Shown here piece by piece: positions 1 through 4,970 of a stretch of DNA of 8,111 nucleotides. The first letter of the stretch is position 1. Every line of letters starts with the position of its first letter. The DNA is from Deltaproteobacteria bacterium (lineage in GTDB: Bacteria; Desulfobacterota; UBA8473): positions 1-8,111 of the forward strand of contig JAUXHQ010000065.1 in the NCBI GenBank assembly GCA_030621455.1, read 5' to 3'. The notes under the pieces were generated by a model. The model was not told the DNA's origin. It did not search any database and worked only from the letters and a program-made list of their open reading frames with translations. The translations under genes were made by a program, and so were the position numbers.

Positions 1-170
1 CAACGTTCAAGGACATGTTGTTGACTGTTTCAGTCGCCGGGTTTCCGTTGAAAAAATCAACTTTGCGGTTCATTAACAGAAATTTGGAAACCCATCCAGC
101 GTGGGACACAGTCGGAGCCCCGTCCATACGTTTGAGGGGCCCATATAGGTCTCGTTCGAGTCATAAAGCC
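1..170 (+). other. Upstream region of the ABC exporter genes
   Basis: This stretch is open in the frame of the ATPase gene back to an ATG at 15, but the encoded residues do not resemble the start of an ABC ATPase, so I treat it as non-coding leader. It holds two short dyads: GACTG-TTT-CAGTC (23-35) and GTTGA-AAAAA-TCAAC (47-61). A weak sigma-70-like arrangement is possible: TTGAAA at 48-53, a 17-nt spacer, then CATTAA at 71-76, with 5/6 and 3/6 matches to consensus. None of this is strong enough to call a promoter with confidence. Confidence 0.25.
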
Positions 171-1115
171 ATGAGAGTAAAAACTACCGATCAAGAGGAA
201 GAGCGGGCGCATGTTATTGAAGCAGAAGGCCTGAGAAAGACGTTCGGCGATTTCGTGGCTGTCGATGATGTCTCCTTTAAAGTACTGCAGGGAGAATGCT
301 TCGGTATACTGGGACCTAACGGTGCAGGAAAGACATCGACGATTCGGATGATTTACGGGTTTTCACCCATTACCGGGGGCAGCCTAAGGGTCTTCGGGAT
401 CGACGTATCGAGAGGACTGCGCAAGATCAAATCCAGGGTGGGTGTATGCCAGCAGGAGAACAACCTGGATCCTGACCTGGATGTTTTGAAAAACCTCGAG
501 GTATATGCCCGTTATTTTGACATTCCCAGAAAGGAGGCCCACAATAGAGCGGAGGAGCTCTTAGAGTTTATAGGCCTCGATCACCGAAAGAAGGCGAGAT
601 CTACTGAACTCTCAGGCGGGATGATGCGCCGGTTGGTTCTAGCCCGTGCACTTATCAATAGCCCTGATCTTGTAATTCTCGATGAACCGACAACCGGTCT
701 CGACCCACAATCCCGGCACCAGGTCTGGGACCGACTCGAAAAACTGAGGTCACAGGGTCTTTCCATCCTCTTGACCACCCACTATATGGATGAAGCGTCT
801 CGCCTGTGTGACCGCCTTATTATTATGGATCATGGTCGCATATTAGTCCTTGGAGAACCTATAGAGCTCATCAGAAAATACGTAGGTCAAAACATTATAG
901 AGGTCGCTGAACCCAGCAAAGAATTGCGGGCATACATTCAATCTGAAGGGCTGGAGTACGAAGATGTTGGTCCTCGACTGATCATCTACTCCGAAGATGG
1001 CGAGGACCTGTTCCATGAGATGAGCAACAACTATTGTAGGGAGGGATGTACCCTGCGAATGGCTACACTGGAGGACGTATTCTTAAAATTAACAGGCAGG
1101 GATCTGAGAGAATGA
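171..1115 (+). CDS. ABC-2 exporter ATP-binding protein, NodI/DrrA-like
   Basis: This is the cytoplasmic ATPase of a two-component ABC exporter, 314 aa from the ATG at 171. All nucleotide-binding motifs are intact: Walker A GPNGAGKT (48-55), Q-loop region VCQQENN (92-98), signature LSGGM (147-151), Walker B LVILDE (167-172, catalytic Glu172), D-loop GLD (176-178) and H-loop His204 in TTHYMDEA. The stretch around GVCQQENNLDPDLDV resembles the NodI/daunorubicin-resistance ATPases more than lipoprotein or amino-acid transporters. The C-terminal ~80 residues form the small accessory domain usual in this family. The frame is open back to an ATG at 15, but the extra 52 residues look non-homologous; neither start has a good ribosome binding site, so the start is the least certain part. 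The stop overlaps the start of the permease gene, showing translational coupling. The substrate cannot be read from sequence: rhizobial NodI exports Nod factor, and nothing nearby suggests that here. Confidence 0.93.
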   Translation: MRVKTTDQEEERAHVIEAEGLRKTFGDFVAVDDVSFKVLQGECFGILGPNGAGKTSTIRMIYGFSPITGGSLRVFGIDVSRGLRKIKSRVGVCQQENNLDPDLDVLKNLEVYARYFDIPRKEAHNRAEELLEFIGLDHRKKARSTELSGGMMRRLVLARALINSPDLVILDEPTTGLDPQSRHQVWDRLEKLRSQGLSILLTTHYMDEASRLCDRLIIMDHGRILVLGEPIELIRKYVGQNIIEVAEPSKELRAYIQSEGLEYEDVGPRLIIYSEDGEDLFHEMSNNYCREGCTLRMATLEDVFLKLTGRDLRE

Positions 1116-1903
1116 CCGGACGGGTTTCATTCAGAATTTCGAAGAGATTCATTCGAGTATGGCAGAGGAACCTAACTGTCTACCAAAAGACATGGAAGAT
1201 CAGTTTTATTCCACCCCTTCTGGAGCCTCTCTTCTATATATTGGCCTTTGGCGTTGGACTGGGCGTATTGGTCGGAAAAATCCATTATAACAATATTGAA
1301 GTGTCTTATGTCGGTTTCATTGCACCGGCGTTAATCGCCATCACCATAATGTACAATGCCTTCTTTGAGAACACCTTTGCCTCTTTTGTAAGAATGTACT
1401 ATCAGAAAACCTTCGACGCCATAATGGCTACACCTCTTTCCGTCGAAGAGATTATAACCGGAGAAATCATTTGGGGGGCCACCAAATCCCTTATTGCAGC
1501 TTCGATAATGTTGGGGATAATGAGCATGTTCGGTCTTATTACCTACCCGGCGGGACTTCTCATCATACCTTTGGCATGCCTCGGGGGCATCGCCTTTGGG
1601 TCTGTCGGCATGTTTTTCACAGGCATGGTACCCAGCATAGAAATATTCAACCTGCCTATATTCTTGTTTATTACACCTATGTTCCTGTTCAGCGGGACAT
1701 TTTTCCCTGTTGAAAATTTGCCCGCCTGGGCACAAGGTCTCTCCGTCCTCTTCCCCCTGACTCACCTTGTGAAACTCACTCGAGCATTTGGCCTTGGGTT
1801 TACGAGTATCGAACTCTTATGGAGCGTTCTCTATCTTCTCACTTTTTCTCTCATCTTTTTCCCATTAGCCCTCTTTGTCATGCATCGACGTCTGATCAAG
1901 TGA
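1112..1903 (+). CDS. ABC-2 type membrane permease, NodJ/DrrB-like
   Basis: This is the inner-membrane partner of the preceding ATPase, 263 aa. I chose the ATG at 1112 because it overlaps the ATPase stop in an ATGA arrangement; the frame extends upstream to an ATG at 1046, but that would overlap the ATPase by 70 bases with unlikely residues. About six membrane segments are visible: roughly 31-55, 65-88, 122-145, 147-170, 178-197 and 232-256. Family marks are the cytoplasmic segment with FDAIMATPLS (101-110) and TGEIIWGATKS (116-126), matching the conserved loop before TM3 in NodJ and other ABC-2 permeases, and the motif FLFSGTFFPVENLPAW (191-206) after TM5, the ABC-2 signature region. The length is typical (NodJ is about 260 aa). 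A dimer of this protein with two ATPases would form the exporter. No convincing terminator lies in the 65 bp before the convergent protease gene. Confidence 0.92.
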   Translation: MTGRVSFRISKRFIRVWQRNLTVYQKTWKISFIPPLLEPLFYILAFGVGLGVLVGKIHYNNIEVSYVGFIAPALIAITIMYNAFFENTFASFVRMYYQKTFDAIMATPLSVEEIITGEIIWGATKSLIAASIMLGIMSMFGLITYPAGLLIIPLACLGGIAFGSVGMFFTGMVPSIEIFNLPIFLFITPMFLFSGTFFPVENLPAWAQGLSVLFPLTHLVKLTRAFGLGFTSIELLWSVLYLLTFSLIFFPLALFVMHRRLIK

Positions 1904-1968
1904 TAATCTCTTACACCTTGGTTTCGTAACTCCTTAAAAACTCAGTGGTGGTTAATTGTCAGCGTGGT

Positions 1969-2988
1969 TTACTCTGTTCTGGTGTATAGCAAGGTAGTAC
2001 CTTTTACACTGTAATTGTCAATGCTGAATAAATGTTCATATCCAATGCATGGCGCTGTCCCTACGATTACTCCTAGATACCTCCAGGTCCCATTGTTCAG
2101 TTGCACAAATGCAGCTCCACCACTGTCGCTCTCTCCTGCGCTCCTTCCACGCATCCCCACCACCTTAAAATCATATTCACCATTAGAGAGGGTCCCATTC
2201 AAAGTAACATCGAGTCGGTTCTTCACGCCAAAACTATTTGAATAGTCATTATCACCAAAGGTTCTGGTGTTCCCAAATCCTACAAGTCTAATGACCTCAT
2301 TACCCGAAAAATGGTATGCATGATACTCATCTGCAGTAAAAGGACGAATAATCTCGACCTCTTGCGTATCGATATCCTCTCTCAAGTAAATCTCCGCAAA
2401 ATCAAGCACTTTAGTGTAACACTCTTCCAGTTGGTGTTGCGTCATGATCTCTTCTTCTTCTAACGCCTGAAAGGCCTGAAAAAACCGATGCCTCAAAATG
2501 TTAATCCAATCCTCATGGATAACAATTCTTTCAATGATATCTTCTCCATGAACCCTTCCTCCGGGAATTCCCGGACCAAAATAGACCCTTACCGCATTCT
2601 TCCTGTTCTCGATTATGGCATTGAAGTATCGATCCAGTTCTCTCCTCCTGTCCTCCAGAGTAGGGAGTGATATGAGATAAGAAAAAAGAGAATTCTGATT
2701 CTTGATAAATCCTTCACCCAGGTTGGAAAACAGCCTCGACAAGCGGCCAAAGTGGAAGTCGAGCGAAAGGTCGTCTAAAATACAATGGCCTGCAGTGTTT
2801 ACCTTATTCCTGGACACCAGAGCACCCGAACCCATCACTTCACCTTGTTCCAGGATAGCCACAACGTTTAGGTAAGCTGACCTCTCAACCGGGGTTCCGT
2901 GTAAGAAGGCGTAGGCTGTAGTGGAAAAGAAAAACCCAAGAACCAGCGTCACAGTGCTTATCACTATTGCCATTCCTCTAAGAAACAT
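1969..2988 (-). CDS. Secreted trypsin-like serine protease with helical insertions
   Basis: A 339-aa exported protein of the chymotrypsin/trypsin (S1) fold. The N terminus is a clear Sec signal peptide: Arg4, a hydrophobic core at about 7-22, and AYA (25-27) before the likely cut. The catalytic triad is readable: His68 in NTAGHC, Asp196 in LDFAEIYL (matching the DIAL strand of trypsins) and Ser289 in ESDSGGAAF. His-Asp spacing is 128 residues against about 45 in trypsin; the extra length is two charged, probably helical insertions (about 83-135 and 165-193). Cutting after Ala27 exposes FLHGT, positioned like the IVGGT N terminus of active trypsin, so no propeptide seems needed. The oxyanion position normally Gly193 is Ser287, and the usual 42-58 and 191-220 cysteine pairs are incomplete (only Cys69, Cys190 and Cys314). 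The start is an ATG behind AAAGGGG with 6-nt spacing. It is monocistronic and convergent with the exporter. The substrate is unknown. Confidence 0.85.
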   Translation of the reverse strand: MFLRGMAIVISTVTLVLGFFFSTTAYAFLHGTPVERSAYLNVVAILEQGEVMGSGALVSRNKVNTAGHCILDDLSLDFHFGRLSRLFSNLGEGFIKNQNSLFSYLISLPTLEDRRRELDRYFNAIIENRKNAVRVYFGPGIPGGRVHGEDIIERIVIHEDWINILRHRFFQAFQALEEEEIMTQHQLEECYTKVLDFAEIYLREDIDTQEVEIIRPFTADEYHAYHFSGNEVIRLVGFGNTRTFGDNDYSNSFGVKNRLDVTLNGTLSNGEYDFKVVGMRGRSAGESDSGGAAFVQLNNGTWRYLGVIVGTAPCIGYEHLFSIDNYSVKGTTLLYTRTE

Positions 2989-3045
2989 GCTTTTCCCCTT
3001 TCAAATCAAATCCCTTTACCCAATTGTATTGTGGATCACTTTGGC

Positions 3046-3194
3046 GCTTTCTGTTCCACGTCATATCCCGCAAACAAAAAAGCCGAATTACCCGTGATGG
3101 CAACCCGGCTATCCCAACATCTCTCTTAAACTTGACTTAGAGCAATTACCTCGCCCGATCCCGAAAAGTATAGATTCGAAGCTTTCTGTTCAAC
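3046..3194 (-). repeat. Direct repeat GTNGAACAGAAAGC, two copies
   Basis: On the minus strand, GTGGAACAGAAAGC (3059 down to 3046) and GTTGAACAGAAAGC (3194 down to 3181) match at 13 of 14 positions, 135 bp apart. One copy lies in the loop of the large hairpin of the candidate leader RNA and the other lies beyond the terminator in the protease 5' untranslated region. They could be a protein-binding site on DNA or RNA, or chance in a short region. Confidence 0.4.
3076..3110 (-). terminator. Intrinsic (Rho-independent) terminator
   Basis: On the minus strand a 12-bp stem (AGCCGGGTTGCC paired with GGTAATTCGGCT, three G-U pairs) closes a 6-nt loop ATCACG and runs straight into six T residues (3081-3076). 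The other strand has no T-tract, so it acts on minus-strand transcripts only. It lies 87 bp upstream of the protease start and downstream of the sigma-54 promoter, so it either ends a small RNA or conditionally blocks read-through into the protease. Confidence 0.8.
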
Positions 3195-3204
3195 TCCATG
3201 AGGG

Positions 3205-3303
3205 TCAGGGATCGGCGACTCTACCAAAAACATTAAGAGAACGAACAACCCACCACACCAAGTCGCCAGCGCAAACAATATAGGTCCTTTGACCTATTAA
3301 CAT
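3205..3303 (-). CDS. Possible 32-codon leader peptide (speculative)
   Basis: A short frame begins at an ATG lying essentially at the predicted transcription start (3303-3301) and ends at a TGA at 3207-3205. It has no ribosome binding site, so it would have to be translated leaderless. It contains two adjacent Trp codons (3255-3250) and ends right beside the TCGCCGATCCC arm of the main RNA helix, so a ribosome on it would affect RNA folding. A 32-codon open frame is not rare by chance, and no tryptophan genes are nearby. Confidence 0.12.
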   Translation of the reverse strand: MLIGQRTYIVCAGDLVWWVVRSLNVFGRVADP

Positions 3304-3314
3304 AGAAGAAGTTT

Positions 3315-3330
3315 TGCAAATATCATGCCA
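3315..3330 (-). promoter_or_regulatory. Sigma-54 (RpoN) -24/-12 promoter
   Basis: The minus strand reads TGGCATGATATTTGCA, differing from the sigma-54 consensus TGGCACG-N4-TTGCW at one position. The invariant GG (3329-3328) and GC (3317-3316) are exactly 10 nt apart. This predicts transcription starting near 3304 and reading towards the terminator and the protease. Sigma-54 promoters need an ATP-driven enhancer-binding activator; the dyads 45-150 bp upstream are candidate sites, but no activator gene is in the window. Confidence 0.7.
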
Positions 3331-3373
3331 AAATCAGCTCTCGTATCAGGGTCTTTGCAACACATCCCTGGTA

Positions 3374-3467
3374 TGCGGAAACGCCCGCAAACTTAGCTAT
3401 TTAGTAGTTTTATGAATTCATTTGCGGGAGGACACTCCCGCTTTCACAGTTTTTAAGTGAGTCACTT
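3374..3467. promoter_or_regulatory. Cluster of three dyads, candidate activator-binding sites
   Basis: Three inverted repeats lie upstream of the sigma-54 promoter: TGCGG-N6-CCGCA (3374-3389), GCGGGAG-GACA-CTCCCGC (3424-3441) and AAGTGA-G-TCACTT (3455-3467). Relative to the predicted start near 3304 their centres are about -78, -128 and -157, the range where sigma-54 enhancer sites are found. The first two are centred 51 bp apart, close to five helical turns. CCCGCAAA (3384-3391) and TTTGCGGG (3421-3428) also form an 8-bp inverted repeat linking them, and the same motif recurs at 3067-3074. The middle dyad could alternatively be a folC 3' hairpin, though it has no U-tract on the minus strand. 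Confidence 0.4.
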
Positions 3468-3553
3468 TTGTCGAAATTGATCTAGAACAGCATTTCAGGC
3501 TTAGGGTCAGTGAAGAAGAGAGTTGGATGGGACATATTGGCAGGATTGTGGCT

Positions 3554-4837
3554 TTATGCCCCAACAAGCAGCCCCCTGGCTTCCCCTACCATAAATATGG
3601 AGCCTGTTATGCAAACCATATCTTCCCTCCCGGCCAGAGAAAGGGCAAGTGACACTGCTTCTTTAACATCGCGGGCTATCTCAATTTCTTCATGGTACTT
3701 CCTTACCTCTTTGTATAGAACCTCAGTAGATGCCGCCCTATCCATCATCGGTTGAGTAAGCACGACTGTGTCCGCCAAAGGAACCAATTTTGAGATGATA
3801 GTCTTGAAATCCTTATCCATCATAATGCCTAAAACCAGCAACAGCCTCTTAAAGGAAAATACTCCACCGGATATGGCATCTCCGAGGGTTTTTATCCCTG
3901 CGGGGTTATGGGCACAATCCAAAACAACCAGGGGATCTTTTTGGATAACCTCAAGTCTTCCCGGCCAGTAAATGTTCGTCAACCCCTCATAGATGGCTTC
4001 ATCCCTTACCTTGTAACCCTTTTCTCCCAATATCTCAATAGCGCCCAGCGCGGTTACCGCATTGATGATCTGATGTCTTCCTAAAAGGTTTAACTTCAAA
4101 CCTCGGTATTTCTTCTTTATTCCGTAATAATTAAAAGTGCCGTCACGCATTCTCCTACCTTTGAAATCCGTGCCGACTCGATAGAGAACGGCCCCGTCAT
4201 TCAAACACCTTTCCCTAAGAAGGGCCAATGCTGAGGGTTGAGTAACCCCGGTAATGACAATACTACCTTTCTTAATAATTCCTGCCTTTTCAAAGGCTAT
4301 TTCACGTATCGTATTGCCCAGATATGCTTGATGGTCTATCGACACGTTAGTAATAATAGAAAGCAAAGGATCAACCACATTGGTGGAATCAAATCTTCCC
4401 CCCATCCCTACTTCCAGAATGGCAAGATCTACGTCTTGCTCCAACAAGTAAAGCAACGCAATGGCGGTCGTAAACTCAAAGAAAGTAATATCACGGCCAA
4501 GATCCGTATCCTGTATCTTCTCACGGATGAAATCCGTTAGTTCCGCAACTCTCTTCTCCGAGATCTCTCGATTGTTTACCCTGATTCTTTCAGTAAAGTT
4601 CACTAAGTGGGGGGACGTGTAAAGCCCCACCTTAAACCCGGCCGTGTGGAGAACGGAAGAAACCATGGCAGCAACGGAGCCTTTACCGTTGGTCCCTGCA
4701 ATATGAAGAACCTTCAGCTTCTCTTGGGGATTATCTAACAGGCATAAAAGATGGGATATATTTGCAAGCCCGAGTTTTATCCCTGATGCCTGAAGACCAA
4801 ATAGGTATTCAATAGACCTGTTGTAGGAATCAAACAA
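3554..4837 (-). CDS. folC: Dihydrofolate synthase / folylpolyglutamate synthase
   Basis: This cytoplasmic Mur-ligase-family enzyme joins L-glutamate to dihydropteroate and extends the polyglutamate tail of folates using ATP. At 427 aa it has the usual length. Motifs: the P-loop GTNGKGS (48-54); SPHL (75-78) followed by FTERIRVN (81-88); the central ATPase block EVGMGGRFDSTN (142-153); DHQAYLG (168-174); FEKAGI with Lys184, the lysine carbamylated in this family; NAVTALGA (259-266); GRLE (293-296); and LDCAHNP (306-312), which opens the C-terminal domain where glutamate binds. The start is a TTG at 4837-4835, supported by an AGGAGG ribosome binding site with 9-nt spacing. It lies 110 bp downstream of the histidine kinase on the same strand with no clear promoter between, so it is probably the last gene of that operon. 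Whether it has both activities cannot be read from sequence. Confidence 0.95.
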   Translation of the reverse strand: MFDSYNRSIEYLFGLQASGIKLGLANISHLLCLLDNPQEKLKVLHIAGTNGKGSVAAMVSSVLHTAGFKVGLYTSPHLVNFTERIRVNNREISEKRVAELTDFIREKIQDTDLGRDITFFEFTTAIALLYLLEQDVDLAILEVGMGGRFDSTNVVDPLLSIITNVSIDHQAYLGNTIREIAFEKAGIIKKGSIVITGVTQPSALALLRERCLNDGAVLYRVGTDFKGRRMRDGTFNYYGIKKKYRGLKLNLLGRHQIINAVTALGAIEILGEKGYKVRDEAIYEGLTNIYWPGRLEVIQKDPLVVLDCAHNPAGIKTLGDAISGGVFSFKRLLLVLGIMMDKDFKTIISKLVPLADTVVLTQPMMDRAASTEVLYKEVRKYHEEIEIARDVKEAVSLALSLAGREDMVCITGSIFMVGEARGLLVGA

Positions 4838-4841
4838 AGTG

Positions 4842-4970
4842 TTAATCCTCCTCTCCTTGCATCAATTCCGGATGGAAACTATGGGTCTGCCAGGGGATAG
4901 CTATTACGGGGTATTCGCATCCGTTGCCCGTTATGACGGCATCTTCCCTATGCCTTCTGATCCCTAACAA
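4842..4970 (-). CDS. Possible 42-codon small ORF between kinase and folC
   Basis: A minus-strand frame from a TTG at 4970 (inside the last codons of the kinase, in another frame) to a TAA at 4844-4842 has protein-like composition, including the run NGCEYPVIAIPWQTHSFHPE (residues 16-35). Its last codons form the folC ribosome binding site, and its stop is 4 nt before the folC TTG, a coupling-like arrangement. Against it: the start is TTG without a recognisable ribosome binding site, a stop lies four codons upstream so it cannot extend, and 42 codons is within chance. It could be a small protein, the remnant of a lost gene, or nothing. I recognise no family. Confidence 0.25.
   Translation of the reverse strand: MLGIRRHREDAVITGNGCEYPVIAIPWQTHSFHPELMQGEED

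Larger units (their letters stand above)
3076..3304 (-). ncRNA. Candidate sigma-54-dependent leader RNA or small RNA
   Basis: A transcript of about 225-230 nt is predicted between the start set by the sigma-54 promoter (near 3304) and the terminator. Visible structure, 5' to 3': a 7-bp hairpin with a 4-nt loop at 3297-3280; GGCGACT (3267-3261), which can pair with AGTCGCC (3220-3214); the overlapping TCGCCGATCCC (3218-3208), which can instead pair with GGGATCGGGCGA (3162-3151) as 11 bp with one bulge; a small hairpin at about 3140-3121; and the terminator. The two long helices share TCGCC, so they exclude one another, as in riboswitches and attenuators. I compared it by eye with the c-di-GMP-I, glycine, 4.5S and 6S RNA patterns and found no convincing match. 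The existence of a transcript is inferred from the promoter and terminator; its function is unknown. Confidence 0.5.
2989..3553. other. 565-bp intergenic region between protease and folC
   Basis: No protein gene of normal size fits here. Read on the minus strand towards the protease it holds, in order: a dyad-rich segment (3374-3467), a sigma-54-type promoter (3315-3330), about 200 nt of sequence with several inverted repeats (3111-3304), an intrinsic terminator (3076-3110) and an 87-nt stretch leading into the protease ribosome binding site. The plus strand shows no gene reading away from it. The 85 bp nearest folC (3468-3553) contain nothing I can interpret, and no U-tailed terminator for folC is seen. 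Confidence 0.7.

Noticed and set aside
15..170. N-terminal extension of the ABC ATPase to the ATG at 15
   Set aside because: The 52 extra residues do not resemble any ABC ATPase N terminus and there is no well-spaced ribosome binding site; the family start fits the ATG at 171.
1331..1765. 144-codon minus-strand frame opposite the permease gene
   Set aside because: It is fully antisense to a clear ABC-2 permease, its composition is rich in Cys, His and Gly without any motif, and it has no support as a gene.
1982..2009. Inverted repeat GTGTA...AAGG...CCTT...TACAC near the exporter-protease junction
   Set aside because: The stem is broken, has no T-tract on either strand and lies inside the protease coding end; too weak to call a terminator.
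3081..3110. c-di-GMP-I (GEMM) riboswitch, suggested by TAGCCGGGTTGCC on the minus strand
   Set aside because: That string resembles the 3' end of GEMM RNAs, but the matching 5' half (GGGCAAACC and ACGCAAAGCC) is absent upstream; the sequence is explained as the terminator's 5' arm.
3538..3553. Plus-strand TGGCAGGATTGTGGCT with GG-N10-GC spacing, resembling a sigma-54 promoter
   Set aside because: It departs from consensus in the -12 element and no plus-strand gene lies downstream; it would only read antisense into folC.
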